The notes under the pieces are model-generated. The model saw nothing but the letters and a program-made list of their open reading frames with translations, ran no database searches and had not been told where the DNA came from. From Betaproteobacteria bacterium HGW-Betaproteobacteria-22 (GTDB lineage: Bacteria; Pseudomonadota; Gammaproteobacteria; Burkholderiales; Methylophilaceae): DNA of 64,000 nucleotides. A program made the position numbers and the translations under genes. The stretch spans positions 42,220 to 106,219 of the forward strand of contig PHCJ01000011.1 in the NCBI GenBank assembly GCA_002842285.1. Reading direction: 5' to 3'. Positions 38,251-47,636 of the stretch are shown one piece after another (position 1 is the stretch's first letter; every line of letters begins with the position of its first letter).

Positions 38251-39051
38251 TCAACCTGCCTGTTTTAAACTACACTGGCGCACGCGCTCAAAAAGGCAAA
38301 TAGCAGTGGCTGCGCCTGCGTTCAAGGATTCCACCGAACCCAGCCCAGTTTTAGCCATGGGGATAGTGATGCGCTTTGAGCATGCAGCCATGGTTTCCTT
38401 ACGTAAACCGGCGCCCTCATTGCCAATCACAAAGGCGGTAGGCACAGTTAGGTTCTGTGCGTAAATTGACTCACCAGCCATCGCTGTGGCATAACTGGCA
38501 CCCTGAAATACACGCAATTCGGAGATCAAGTCCGCACGCTCTATAATGGGTAGCATGAACTGTGCGCCCTGCCCACCACGTAGCGCCTTGGGTGACCAGG
38601 CGTCAGTACAGCCTGTGCTCAAATAAGCAACATCCGCACCCGCCGCCGCCGCAGTGCGCAACATACTACCGAGATTGCCCGGGTCTTGTATATCCTCTAG
38701 CATCACCACAAACTGTGGTGCGTTCGGCACCGGCAGCGCTGGCGTTTTCGCTAGCGCCAAAATACCCGTTGCACTAGCAACAGGGGTTAACTCGGCAAAC
38801 ATGAGCGTGGGGAGCATGATGGTTGAAATATCCGCCAGCGCCTGAATCAAATCTGTCGCCTCCACACTGCTTTTGCCTTCAGGAATAATCACTGCATCCG
38901 GCAAACCGAATATAGCCACATAAGATTCAACAAGATGCACACCATCCAGGAGCGTCTTACCTTCTGCACGACGTTCTTTTGCATTATCGGCAAATTTTTT
39001 AAGTTGCTTGAAAATGGGATTATCACGCGAAGTGATGTGCTTGAAACTCAT
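38251..39051 (-). CDS. RNA 2'-O-methyltransferase, TrmH/SpoU family
   Basis: A 266-residue SPOUT methyltransferase. An N-terminal substrate-binding domain (FKQLKKFADNAKERRAEGKT, LLDGVHLVESY) precedes the knotted SAM-binding domain with motif 1 VMLEDIQDPGNLGSMLRTAA, motif 2 FVIGNEGAGLRKE and motif 3 IPMAKTGLGSVESLNAGAAT. The family methylates ribose in rRNA or tRNA; the architecture is RlmB/YsgA-like but the exact target cannot be told. It is divergent from aqpZ. Confidence 0.92.
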   Translation of the reverse strand: MSFKHITSRDNPIFKQLKKFADNAKERRAEGKTLLDGVHLVESYVAIFGLPDAVIIPEGKSSVEATDLIQALADISTIMLPTLMFAELTPVASATGILALAKTPALPVPNAPQFVVMLEDIQDPGNLGSMLRTAAAAGADVAYLSTGCTDAWSPKALRGGQGAQFMLPIIERADLISELRVFQGASYATAMAGESIYAQNLTVPTAFVIGNEGAGLRKETMAACSKRITIPMAKTGLGSVESLNAGAATAICLFERVRQCSLKQAG

Positions 39052-39200
39052 AACATGTTAACTCACTAAAAATTAATTACAAAAAATATTGTTTACAAAA
39101 CTTAACATAAGTTTAACCCAAACAAGCTTGTACGCATGCTTACTTTGCAGTAAATTGACAAATCGGTGCCCATGCAAAAAATATTCATATGGAGAATGAG

Positions 39201-39890
39201 ATGTCATTAACAAAACGTTCATTAGCTGAATTAATCGGCACATTTTGGCTGGTGTTGGGCGGTTGCGGCAGTGCCGTACTCGCAGCAGGTATCCCCGAGC
39301 TGGGCTTAGGATATTTAGGCGTTTCATTTGCATTTGGCTTAACTGTGGTCACCATGGCATATGCGATTGGCCATATTTCGGGTTGCCATTTAAATCCCGC
39401 AGTGTCAATTGGCTTGGTCGCTGGTGGCCGCTTTAAAACAGCGGAGTTACCCCACTACATTGCAGCTCAAGTGATTGGTGCAATTTTAGCGGTTTTACTC
39501 ATAAAAATGATTGCCAGTGGTGCTGAGGGTTTTACTGGTAGCTTGGCTAGCAATGGCTTTGCCGAGCACTCCCCAAATGGCTACAGTATGATGGCGGGTT
39601 TAATCACAGAGGTTGTGATGACAGCGATGTTTTTGTTTGTGATTATGGGGGCTACCGACAAACGCGCACCTGCTGGCCTGGCCCCCATAGCCATTGGTTT
39701 TATGCTGGTGCTGATTCACTTAATCAGTATTCCCGTCACCAACACATCAGTGAACCCGGCGCGTAGCACCGGCCCCGCCTTGATTGAAGGTGGAATTGCC
39801 CTGCAACAACTTTGGCTGTTTTGGGTAGCCCCCATCATTGGTGCGGTGATTGGTGCAGTGGTGTATAAGATTGTAGCTAAAGACGATTAG
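39201..39890 (+). CDS. aqpZ: Aquaporin Z
   Basis: A 229-residue six-helix water channel of the inner membrane. Both NPA boxes are present ([18 protein letters not shown] and [17 protein letters not shown]), and the Arg after the second box and the residues around the filter fit a water-selective aquaporin. ATG at 39201 is chosen because GGAG lies six bases before it; an ATG four codons earlier overlaps that ribosome site. It ends with a good terminator at 39991. Confidence 0.96.
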   Translation: MSLTKRSLAELIGTFWLVLGGCGSAVLAAGIPELGLGYLGVSFAFGLTVVTMAYAIGHISGCHLNPAVSIGLVAGGRFKTAELPHYIAAQVIGAILAVLLIKMIASGAEGFTGSLASNGFAEHSPNGYSMMAGLITEVVMTAMFLFVIMGATDKRAPAGLAPIAIGFMLVLIHLISIPVTNTSVNPARSTGPALIEGGIALQQLWLFWVAPIIGAVIGAVVYKIVAKDD

Positions 39891-39990
39891 TCAACTATTT
39901 TTTACCTTTGGCACTCCGACTTTCAATGCGCTAAAACACATGAAAAGCCATATGTATAAGCGCGATTTATTGCGCTCTTAGTCAAAACAA

Positions 39991-40020
39991 AAAACGCCTG
40001 CATTTAGTGGGCGTTTTGTT
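39991..40020 (+). terminator. Rho-independent terminator of aqpZ
   Basis: AAAACGCC (39991-39998) and GGCGTTTT (40010-40017) form an 8-bp stem with an 11-base loop, ending in TTTTGTT. It lies 100 bp past the aqpZ stop and directly before the pseudouridine synthase gene. Confidence 0.8.
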
Positions 40021-40040
40021 ATCTAACGCTATAATAACGC

Positions 40041-40754
40041 ATGGCTAAAAAACTCGATATTGAACGCGTATTACACAAGCAGGGCTTTGGCTCACGTAAG
40101 CTCTGCCGCATCATGATTATTAATCAGGAAATCACCGTGAATGGTGAAATTTGCGATGACCCAAGCGCTGAGTTTGACCTAGAAAATTTGCAGTATACCG
40201 TGAAAGGGGAACCTTGGGAGTACCGTAAAAATGCTTACCTGATGATGCACAAACCGAGTAATTACGAATGCTCACACAAAACCCAGCACCACCCTACTAT
40301 CTACAGTTTATTACCACACCCACTGGTGGAACGTGGCGTGCAATGCATAGGCCGCCTGGATGAAGACACCACAGGACTGATCTTGATTTCAGACGACGGA
40401 CAGTTCATCCATCGCATGAGTTCGCCCAAACATAAAGTACCCAAAGTGTATGAAGTCACCTGCAAACACCCCGTCAGTGAGGATCAAATCGCACATATAC
40501 GCCAAGGCGTGCAACTGGTCGATGAAGACCTGCCGATTGCTGCCCTGGCTTGCACAAAAATAAATAATCACGTGATACACATGACGCTAGCTGAAGGTAA
40601 ATACCATCAAGTCAAACGCATGGTCGCGGCGATTAGTAATCGTGTTGAAGCCCTCAAACGCATTAAAATAGGCCAACTGGATTTACCACAAGACTTAAAA
40701 GTTGGAGAATGGCGCTGGCTCAGCGCAGCTGACCTAAACGCCCTACAAAAATAG
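40041..40754 (+). CDS. rsuA: 16S rRNA pseudouridine synthase, RsuA type
   Basis: A 237-residue enzyme with an N-terminal S4 RNA-binding domain (IERVLHKQGFGSRKLCRIMI) and a catalytic domain whose Asp is in GRLDEDTTGLILISDDGQ. The later pattern MTLAEGKYHQVKRMVAAISN and the DLKVGEWRWLSAADL end match RsuA, which makes pseudouridine 516 in 16S rRNA; the related RluB/E/F proteins are less similar in these parts. DUF502 follows after 7 bp on the same strand. Confidence 0.88.
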   Translation: MAKKLDIERVLHKQGFGSRKLCRIMIINQEITVNGEICDDPSAEFDLENLQYTVKGEPWEYRKNAYLMMHKPSNYECSHKTQHHPTIYSLLPHPLVERGVQCIGRLDEDTTGLILISDDGQFIHRMSSPKHKVPKVYEVTCKHPVSEDQIAHIRQGVQLVDEDLPIAALACTKINNHVIHMTLAEGKYHQVKRMVAAISNRVEALKRIKIGQLDLPQDLKVGEWRWLSAADLNALQK

Positions 40755-40761
40755 GATCATC

Positions 40762-41346
40762 ATGAAGCGCATCTATCAGTATTTCTTTCGCGGCCTGCTC
40801 ACGGCTCTACCGTTGGGTCTAACCGTCTACCTGCTCTACGCATTTCTCACATGGGCTGAACAAATCGCCATGTGGTGGGTACGCCCGATTATCGGAGATT
40901 TTTATATTCCCGGATTAGGTCTTTTGCTGGGCTTGGCCGGTATTGTGTTACTCGGCTACCTCGTTTCTCACAAATACATCTATCAATTACTCTCGCTGAT
41001 TGAGTTTCCTTTCACCAATCTGCCCGTTGTTAAAAGTATTTATTCATCACTCAAAAGTTTTGCAGATTATTTTGCACCACACAAAAAAAACGATTCACAA
41101 CAGGCGGTTACCTTGAAGATTCCAGGGCACGAACTCGAAATGGTCGGTTTAATCACCAGACAGTCCACCCAGCATTTACCTGCGGGGTTTATGCAGGGTG
41201 ACCGTGTTGCTGTTTATTTACCTATGGGTTACATGATTGGGGGCTATACCGTTTTTGTGCCTCGCAGCTGGCTAACGCCCATTGATATGCCTGTAGAAGA
41301 AGTGATGCGTGCTACGCTCTTTGCATGGATGTCAAAACCGGATTAA
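40762..41346 (+). CDS. DUF502 family inner-membrane protein
   Basis: A 194-residue protein with two N-terminal membrane helices (residues ~8-28 and ~50-72, the second GLGLLLGLAGIVLLGYLVSH) followed by a soluble domain containing FPFTNLPVVKSIYSSLKSFA, DRVAVYLPMGYMIGGYTVF and a C-terminal helix. The family is widespread and uncharacterised. A good AGGATCATC-ATG site and the 7-bp spacing suggest cotranscription with rsuA. Confidence 0.88.
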   Translation: MKRIYQYFFRGLLTALPLGLTVYLLYAFLTWAEQIAMWWVRPIIGDFYIPGLGLLLGLAGIVLLGYLVSHKYIYQLLSLIEFPFTNLPVVKSIYSSLKSFADYFAPHKKNDSQQAVTLKIPGHELEMVGLITRQSTQHLPAGFMQGDRVAVYLPMGYMIGGYTVFVPRSWLTPIDMPVEEVMRATLFAWMSKPD

Positions 41347-41461
41347 GCCCCGAACCCTGCTGATTAGGTTAACCTGGCTGTGCAACAGCATGCGAATAGA
41401 ATTTTTAGACCATTCAGAAGTCCAAACTTACACCATTATATTAAGTCACCATCTAAACACC

Positions 41462-42052
41462 ATGATACTGTTTAAAAACACATTACATTACTGGCTTGTT
41501 TCAGCCAGCTTACTGCTTACATCGTGCATGGGCGTGCCTGATAACGTCAAAGTGGTAGATCGCTTGGATCCCAACCAATATCTAGGTACATGGTACGAGA
41601 TCGCCCGCCTCGATCACAGCTTTGAGCGCGATTTGGATAATGTCACCGCGACTTACAGTCTGCGTGACGATGGTGGCATCAAAGTCATTAATCGCGGCTA
41701 TCACAGCAAAAAAAATGAATGGAAAGAAGCCATGGGCAAAGCTTATTTTGTCGACCCCGCAAATGCCGATGGCTCTCGCACAGGGAAACTTAAAGTATCA
41801 TTTTTTGGGCCATTTTATGGCGCTTACAACATTATTACACTCGATCAGCCCTACTATAACTATGTCATGCTGTGCGGCCCTGACAAATCTTATCTGTGGA
41901 TTCTATCTCGCACGCCACAACTTTCTTACCCCATTAAACAGCATTTGATTGCACAAGCCAAAGAACTGGGATTTGCTACAGAAAAGCTGATTTATGTTAA
42001 CCAGAATCCTGAAGTGATAAATTATGAAGCTGGCAGACATGTGGTACATTAA
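41462..42052 (+). CDS. blc: Outer-membrane lipocalin Blc
   Basis: A 196-residue bacterial lipocalin lipoprotein. The signal ends in the lipobox LLTSC, so Cys21 or close by is lipidated and the protein sits on the outer membrane. Lipocalin signatures are YLGTWYEIARLDHSFERDL near the N-terminus, then GKLKVSFFGPFYGAYNIITL and SYLWILSRTPQL. It binds lipids or fatty acids, often after membrane stress. ATG at 41462 gives a proper signal peptide. Its TAA stop overlaps that of the convergent TraB/GumN gene within the shared TTAA at 42049-42052. Confidence 0.93.
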   Translation: MILFKNTLHYWLVSASLLLTSCMGVPDNVKVVDRLDPNQYLGTWYEIARLDHSFERDLDNVTATYSLRDDGGIKVINRGYHSKKNEWKEAMGKAYFVDPANADGSRTGKLKVSFFGPFYGAYNIITLDQPYYNYVMLCGPDKSYLWILSRTPQLSYPIKQHLIAQAKELGFATEKLIYVNQNPEVINYEAGRHVVH

Positions 42053-42912
42053 TCCACAGGTTTGACAGTATAACCTGCGCGCTTTAAGTGACTGAGCAAG
42101 CCGTTGCCACCTGCAAGATGTGACGCTCCGACCGCAACAAACAATCGTTTTGTCTGCGCCTCATTCAACAGGCGCTCTGCCATCACTTCATTGCGATTAT
42201 CCATCAGATGCGTTTTAATGCGCTGCCACAAGTTCTTGGGCAGCATGCCCCCCGTAACTTTCTCATTAAGTGCCATTAACTGATCGGCGTTCCCGCGCAG
42301 ATAAGCCTGTAGCAGGCGCTCATAATCACGTTGCCTGATTTTATCGGTGCGTTTAAGCACTGCGCGTAAAAAAATCAACTGCTCTTCCATGCTAAAGTGA
42401 TCAAGCGTTGCAAAATGCTCTTCTGCTGTAGCCAACCCTTTTACTGCAATGCCATAATCCTCAGCCTTTGTCATCAAGAGATTGTCTTGTGCAAATGGGG
42501 TGAGTGGTCTTGGTGAATCGAACACCACCGCCAGCAACCAGGGCTTGGTGCGTAATACGGTCTCGCGATGCATGACATGAAACTCTGCCAAGCGGTAGAC
42601 TTTTTCCAACTCGTGCTCAGTGAGCATTTCCTGCAAATTAGCCTCTTGCATCAGCAGCAGCCGGCTATCTCTGGGCGCTTCGGTTTCCATCATAAACAAA
42701 TCTACTGATTTGATTGCGTGCAAGACACTTTGCGAAAAAACGGTGACACGATTATCATCGGTGTGAATCGTGCCAAACAAATAAATCATGCGCCCTTCGG
42801 GCGAGGTGGCTTGCCAAAACAGACCTTGCCCTGCAAATGCAGGCAACGCAATGCCAGCAAAAACAAATAAGGCAAGCAACCGGCTGACTAACTTTAGATA
42901 CAAAAATCGCAT
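42049..42912 (-). CDS. TraB/GumN family exported protein
   Basis: A 287-residue protein with a signal peptide (MRFLYLKLVSRLLALFVFAG to AFA). The TraB/GumN domain shows the GTIHTDD motif, a Glu in FMMETEAP, and FVAVGASHLAGGNGLLSHL near the C-terminus. The GT-H and GxxH residues are the presumed metal site of Tiki-like proteases; the bacterial role is uncertain. The start at 42912 is supported by GAGAG six bases before. It convergently overlaps blc by 4 bp. Confidence 0.86.
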   Translation of the reverse strand: MRFLYLKLVSRLLALFVFAGIALPAFAGQGLFWQATSPEGRMIYLFGTIHTDDNRVTVFSQSVLHAIKSVDLFMMETEAPRDSRLLLMQEANLQEMLTEHELEKVYRLAEFHVMHRETVLRTKPWLLAVVFDSPRPLTPFAQDNLLMTKAEDYGIAVKGLATAEEHFATLDHFSMEEQLIFLRAVLKRTDKIRQRDYERLLQAYLRGNADQLMALNEKVTGGMLPKNLWQRIKTHLMDNRNEVMAERLLNEAQTKRLFVAVGASHLAGGNGLLSHLKRAGYTVKPVD

Positions 42913-43009
42913 ATAGCACTCTCTTATCGCCATCAAGCCACTTTGCTCAAGGCTTAACGGCAAACGGATAAAGCAAAACAAGGTAACATATAGTCGATAG
43001 CGCCATGCG

Positions 43010-45229
43010 CTAGGAGTATTTACGTTTCTTTTCTCCGACACGCCTGGGCCTAACAGTTCGCTCCAATTGCTCACCGCGTACGGTCGTGACAGGTTTATTG
43101 GAAAGTGGCTGCCACGCAGGAATCAAACAGTGCTTACCGTTGCCAATCAAATCGGCACGCCCCATTTTTTTCAGCGCCTCTCGCAGCATCGGCCAGTTGT
43201 TAGGGTCGTGGTAGCGAATAAACGCCTTATGCAATTTACGCACGTTACCCGCCTTGGGGATGGGCACGTCTTCCGAACTGGCAGTCACTTTGCGTAAAGG
43301 ATTTTTGCCGGAGTGATACATCGCAGTTGCCATAGCCATGGGTGTAGGTGTAAAAGTCTGCACCTGATCCAGTTTAAAGTCATATTTTTTAAGCCAAAGC
43401 GCTAGGTTCAGCATGTCCTCATCTGTGGTACCAGGATGCGCCGCGATAAAATATGGAATCAGGTACTGCTTTTTACCCGCCTCTGCACTGAACTTCTCAA
43501 ACATGGCTTTAAACTCATCATAAGCATCCATGCCAGGCTTCATCATCTTGGACAACACATTGTCTTCTGAGTGTTCAGGTGCGATTTTTAAATAGCCGCC
43601 TACGTGATGCTGAACCAATTCCTTCACATACTCAGGGGACTTCACCGCCAAATCGTAACGCACGCCACTACCAATTAAAATCTTTTTAACGCCTTTTAGC
43701 GCACGCGCTTTCCGATATAACTGTATCAGCGCGCTGTGATCTGTATTCAGATTCTCGCAAACGCCGGGGTATACACAACTCAACTTGCGACAGTTTTTTT
43801 CAATGGATTCAGATTTACATGCAATGCGGTACATATTGGCGGTTGGCCCGCCAAGGTCAGAAATAACACCGGTAAAGCCTTCCACCTTGTCGCGAATCTC
43901 TTCTACCTCTTTCAAAATACTGGCTTCGCTGCGGCTTTGAATAATGCGCCCTTCATGCTCGGTAATGCTACAGAACGTACAGCCACCAAAGCAACCGCGC
44001 ATGATATTGACGCTAAAACGGATCATCTCCCACGCGGGAATTTTGGCGTTTTTATAAGCTGGGTGCGGCTTACGTGCATACGGCATATCGTACACATAAT
44101 CCATCTCTTTAGTCGTGAGCGGAATCGGCGGTGGATTCAGCCACACTTCGCGGTCAGCATGCTTTTGTACCAAGGCACGCGCATTGCCTGGATTGGCCTC
44201 CAGATGCAACACACGAGATGCATGCGCATACAGCACCGGGTTATTGGCGACTTCTTCATAAGCGGGTAAGCGTACGACTTGTTTACTGCGGTCGGCTTTT
44301 GGTTTGCGCGAAATGGGCATCGCAATCACCTGCATAGCACTATTAACCCTCTCACCCGCAAGCGGGATTAGTGCAGACTCGCCCGCTTGCGGATTTAGTC
44401 GGTTACTTAGTTGTTCCATTAGAGGGGCTGGTGGTGAAGGGGTGCCAGTCGCGCAACTTGCATCCGCCTTGCCCATCTTCATTTCGTATGGGTCTGTATG
44501 CTTCTCCACCACACCTGGGCGATCCAGCTTGGTACTTTCTATCTCGCTCCAACCTTCAGGGATTTTTTTCCGCAAAAAAGCCGTACCGCGGATATCCTGA
44601 ATGTCGGCGATTTTTTCACCTTTGGCCAAACGATGCGTCAATTCAACCAAAGCACGCTCAGCATTGCCATAGAGCAGGATATCTGCTTTGGAATCGACAA
44701 GAATACTGCGACGCACTTTATCGGACCAGTAATCATAATGGGCAATGCGACGCAAGCTAGCTTCAATACTGCCAATCACCAAAGGCACATCGGAATATGC
44801 CTCACGGCAGCGCTGGCTATAGACCAATACTGCACGATCCGGGCGCTTATTGGGAGCAGCGTCTGGGGTGTAAGCATCATCACTGCGAATTTTTCTATCA
44901 GCCGTATAACGATTCACCATACTATCCATATTGCCTGCTGTCACACCAAAATACAGATTGGGTTTACCCAGCGCTTTAAACGCCTGAGCGTTCTGCCAGT
45001 CAGGCTGTGCAATCACCCCAACACGAAAACCCTGCGCCTCCAGAAGACGCCCCACCAGCGACACACCAAAACTCGGATGGTCAATATAAGCATCCCCGGA
45101 AATTAAAATAATGTCGCAACTATCCCAGCCTAATACATCCATTTCAGCACGTGACATGGGTAAAATTGGCGCAGGCTCAAACCGCTTCGCCCAATAAGGT
45201 CGATAGCTGTTAATAGGCTTAGCTTGCAT
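43010..45229 (-). CDS. ygiQ: YgiQ family radical SAM protein
   Basis: A 739-residue radical SAM enzyme of unknown substrate. The Fe-S cluster motif reads [19 protein letters not shown] near residue 410. The N-terminal region ([40 protein letters not shown]) and the APEH-type segment after the cluster are typical. ATG at 45229 is preferred; an upstream TTG adds six residues. Between residues ~257 and 296 it carries a Pro/Gly/Leu-rich segment ([33 protein letters not shown]) encoded by a palindromic repeat inserted in frame. The total length is near that of E. coli YgiQ only because the C-terminal tail is short. Confidence 0.93.
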   Translation of the reverse strand: MQAKPINSYRPYWAKRFEPAPILPMSRAEMDVLGWDSCDIILISGDAYIDHPSFGVSLVGRLLEAQGFRVGVIAQPDWQNAQAFKALGKPNLYFGVTAGNMDSMVNRYTADRKIRSDDAYTPDAAPNKRPDRAVLVYSQRCREAYSDVPLVIGSIEASLRRIAHYDYWSDKVRRSILVDSKADILLYGNAERALVELTHRLAKGEKIADIQDIRGTAFLRKKIPEGWSEIESTKLDRPGVVEKHTDPYEMKMGKADASCATGTPSPPAPLMEQLSNRLNPQAGESALIPLAGERVNSAMQVIAMPISRKPKADRSKQVVRLPAYEEVANNPVLYAHASRVLHLEANPGNARALVQKHADREVWLNPPPIPLTTKEMDYVYDMPYARKPHPAYKNAKIPAWEMIRFSVNIMRGCFGGCTFCSITEHEGRIIQSRSEASILKEVEEIRDKVEGFTGVISDLGGPTANMYRIACKSESIEKNCRKLSCVYPGVCENLNTDHSALIQLYRKARALKGVKKILIGSGVRYDLAVKSPEYVKELVQHHVGGYLKIAPEHSEDNVLSKMMKPGMDAYDEFKAMFEKFSAEAGKKQYLIPYFIAAHPGTTDEDMLNLALWLKKYDFKLDQVQTFTPTPMAMATAMYHSGKNPLRKVTASSEDVPIPKAGNVRKLHKAFIRYHDPNNWPMLREALKKMGRADLIGNGKHCLIPAWQPLSNKPVTTVRGEQLERTVRPRRVGEKKRKYS
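44343..44446. repeat. GC-rich palindromic repeat inserted in ygiQ
   Basis: The core is CCCGCAAGCGGG (44354-44365) and its complement CCCGCTTGCGG (44381-44391), flanked by ACCCTCTCACC on the left and GAGGGGCTGGTGGTGAAGGG on the right. This is the wording of a repeat usually found between genes in many proteobacteria (CCCTCTCCCGCAAGCGGGAG type). Here it lies inside the coding region and keeps the frame. Confidence 0.8.
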
Positions 45230-45433
45230 GGTGGCGTAATATTCCAAAGTGTATCTTTTGTGTCTACAGAAGTGCGTGCATTTTACGCGCTAGTTGTATG
45301 ATTAAGAAGATTTTTTAAAGTTCATTCACGACAAATCTATAATCGACGTTAAAATTAATTCGACGACAGCCATCGTCAGCACGCGTCACATTGAATTTTA
45401 TGTAGATTATTTTTTGCAAAGGTAACATGATTA

Positions 45434-46063
45434 ATGTGCGATTACGCAACGCTGGTTAAAACATTGCAGCAGTTCGCTGCACTATCTAAAACGCGACCTC
45501 TCACACTTGGTGAAGCATTAGGCTCACTAGATGGGGCGGGCTATGCCTTTATCTGCATCATACTCGTGCTGCCTTTTTTGCAGCCGGTGCCACTTGGACC
45601 CGTGACCATATTGGGTGGGCTTGCTTTTGCCACATTGGGTTGGCAGCTTTTGCGGGGACACACAACGCCTGTGTTGCCGGCATCGATTGCCGCGATTGAG
45701 TTTAACGAGAAAACCTGGCAAATCTTAGCCAATGTTTGCCTCAACATACTGGGTTTTTGCAGAAAATTCACCAAGCCGCGCTACCTATCCATAGTAAAAG
45801 CGCATCGCGGACAAAAAATAGGCGGTTTTATCTTGTGTGCTGCCGGTATTTTAATGGCAATTCCTTTTGGCGTGCTTCCTATGAACAACATGTTACCCGG
45901 GCTTGCGATCCTATTTTTCTGCATCGGTGAACTAGAAGAAGACGGCCTTATGTATTTTATCGCTATCTTTTGGCTCACCATCACGGTCCTCTATTTTAGT
46001 GCTTTCTTTTTCGCACTCTGGTATTTTGGTGAAAAAGCATTAACGTTTTTCAAGTTACTTTAA
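45434..46063 (+). CDS. exoD: Exopolysaccharide synthesis protein ExoD
   Basis: A 209-residue membrane protein of the ExoD family. The N-terminal helix pattern LKTLQQFAALSKTRPLTLGE and the loop segment LPFLQPVPLGPVTILGGLAF are typical; about four membrane helices follow, with GFILCAAGILMAIPFGVLPM and a terminal helix pair. ExoD was linked to exopolysaccharide production in rhizobia; its molecular function is unknown. No polysaccharide genes are nearby. The AAAGG ribosome site is rather far (12 bases) from the ATG. Confidence 0.87.
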   Translation: MCDYATLVKTLQQFAALSKTRPLTLGEALGSLDGAGYAFICIILVLPFLQPVPLGPVTILGGLAFATLGWQLLRGHTTPVLPASIAAIEFNEKTWQILANVCLNILGFCRKFTKPRYLSIVKAHRGQKIGGFILCAAGILMAIPFGVLPMNNMLPGLAILFFCIGELEEDGLMYFIAIFWLTITVLYFSAFFFALWYFGEKALTFFKLL

Positions 46064-46173
46064 ACTTCACTAAAATGCAAACACTGGCAAAATACCTAAG
46101 CAGAAGGGTGACTAAAACGGTGCAGGTTGCCTGCATAATACGCATAAAGACAGACAAATCAGGCATTAAGTGA

Positions 46174-46869
46174 ATGAGCAACGGATATTATAAATTACCG
46201 ACTGGCAAAGTTGCCTGCATAGATGGCGACTGTGACTTTCCGCCACTTACTGAAGCGCTCGCCGAGCCCAACGGCTTGATTGCCATTGGTGGCGACTTAT
46301 CGTTATCACGTTTACTCAATGCCTATCAGCATGGAATTTTCCCCTGGTTCAGCCATGGTGAACCTATCCTGTGGTGGAGCCCCGACCCGCGCATGGTGCT
46401 TCAACCGCATGCGTTGAAAATCAGCCGTTCACTCAAAAAAACCATTACCCAGAAAAAATTTGAAGTACGCTTTAATTCTGCGTTCAAGGAAGTAATGACC
46501 CAATGCGGTCAGACAGTGCGTAGCCAGCAAACAGGCACCTGGATTACAGAAGAGATCATAAACGGATACTGCAGGCTGCACGAAGCCGGCTATGCAATCT
46601 CTGCCGAAAGCTGGCTGAATGGGCAGTTGGTTGGCGGCTGTTACGGCGTAAAAATTGGCCGCATGTTTTACGGCGAGAGCATGTTTCACCATGTCACCGA
46701 TGCGTCAAAAGTCGCTTTTGTATCGTTGGTAGAATATCTTATAAATCATGGGGTTAGCATGATTGACTGCCAGATGAAAACCGCACATCTCGCCAGTCTT
46801 GGCGCCTGTGAAATCAGCCGTGAAGCATTCCTGTTACAGTTATCCGAACTTATAAGCACCCATATATGA
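46174..46869 (+). CDS. aat: Leucyl/phenylalanyl-tRNA-protein transferase
   Basis: Aat adds Leu or Phe from charged tRNA to N-terminal Arg/Lys of proteins, marking them for ClpS-ClpAP (N-end rule). The 231-residue protein shows GLIAIGGDLSLSRLLNAYQH, GIFPWFSHGEPILWWSPDPR, GGCYGVKIGRMFYGESMFH and DCQMKTAHLASLGACEISR. It overlaps bpt by 4 bp, so both N-end-rule transferases are made from one mRNA. Confidence 0.98.
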   Translation: MSNGYYKLPTGKVACIDGDCDFPPLTEALAEPNGLIAIGGDLSLSRLLNAYQHGIFPWFSHGEPILWWSPDPRMVLQPHALKISRSLKKTITQKKFEVRFNSAFKEVMTQCGQTVRSQQTGTWITEEIINGYCRLHEAGYAISAESWLNGQLVGGCYGVKIGRMFYGESMFHHVTDASKVAFVSLVEYLINHGVSMIDCQMKTAHLASLGACEISREAFLLQLSELISTHI

Positions 46870-47600
46870 GTCTGCCGCACGACACACCACTACAAAAACT
46901 ACAGTTCTATGCAACGACTGCATATCGCTGTGGCTACCTACAGCACCAGCTCGCACAAAGCCTGATTGCCACGCCCCAGCACCTCGTCAACGCAGAAATA
47001 TATAGCAGCTTGATTCAACAAGGATTCAGACGTAGCGGAAAGTTTGCCTATAGACCACATTGTGAATCATGCAGGGCATGTATCCCCGTGAGAATTGTCA
47101 CAAACGAGTTTCATTGTAACCGCAGTCAGAAACGCGCTTTTAGACAGCACAAGACGCTCACCACCAGCATCATCCCTGTTGGGTTTTATGAAGCGCATTA
47201 CGCCTTATATGCAGCTTATCAAAAAAGTCGCCATGAAGAACCGCCTGATGATGCGCAACCCAAGACGCAGGTGAATGAAATAGAGCAATATCAAAGCTTC
47301 CTGTGCCAAACCAATGTTGAGAGCGTGATGGTGGAGTTTAGAGAAAACGGCGCACTTAAGATGGTGAGCGTTATCGACATCGTGCAGGATGGGATTTCTG
47401 CGGTATATACCTTTTATGACACATCAAACAAAAAAGCAAGTTATGGCACCTATAATGTGCTATGGCAAATCGAGTGGGCCAAAAGCCTGGGATTACCCTA
47501 TGTCTACCTAGGCTATTGGATAAAAGACAGTAAAAAAATGGCCTATAAACAAAATTTCCAGCCACAGGAACAGTTGGTTGATCATGATTGGGTCAAATAG
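46866..47600 (+). CDS. bpt: Aspartate/glutamate leucyltransferase (Bpt)
   Basis: Bpt uses Leu-tRNA to modify proteins with N-terminal Asp or Glu. It belongs to the ATE family, which in eukaryotes uses Arg. The 244-residue protein has the N-terminal CESCRACIPVRI segment preceded by FRRSGKFAYRPHC, and the C-terminal TFYDTSNKKASYGTYNVLWQ and PYVYLGYWIKDSKKMAYKQN. The start ATG overlaps the aat stop (ATGA). The two enzymes together extend the range of N-degrons recognised by ClpS. Confidence 0.96.
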   Translation: MSLPHDTPLQKLQFYATTAYRCGYLQHQLAQSLIATPQHLVNAEIYSSLIQQGFRRSGKFAYRPHCESCRACIPVRIVTNEFHCNRSQKRAFRQHKTLTTSIIPVGFYEAHYALYAAYQKSRHEEPPDDAQPKTQVNEIEQYQSFLCQTNVESVMVEFRENGALKMVSVIDIVQDGISAVYTFYDTSNKKASYGTYNVLWQIEWAKSLGLPYVYLGYWIKDSKKMAYKQNFQPQEQLVDHDWVK

Positions 47601-47636
47601 CCAGGGCTGGTGACTTCACCAACAAGAGAATCGCAA

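Noticed and set aside
44498..45106. A 202-codon open frame on the plus strand inside ygiQ
   Set aside because: It is antisense to a strongly conserved radical SAM gene, has no ribosome site, and its composition follows the complement of ygiQ codons.
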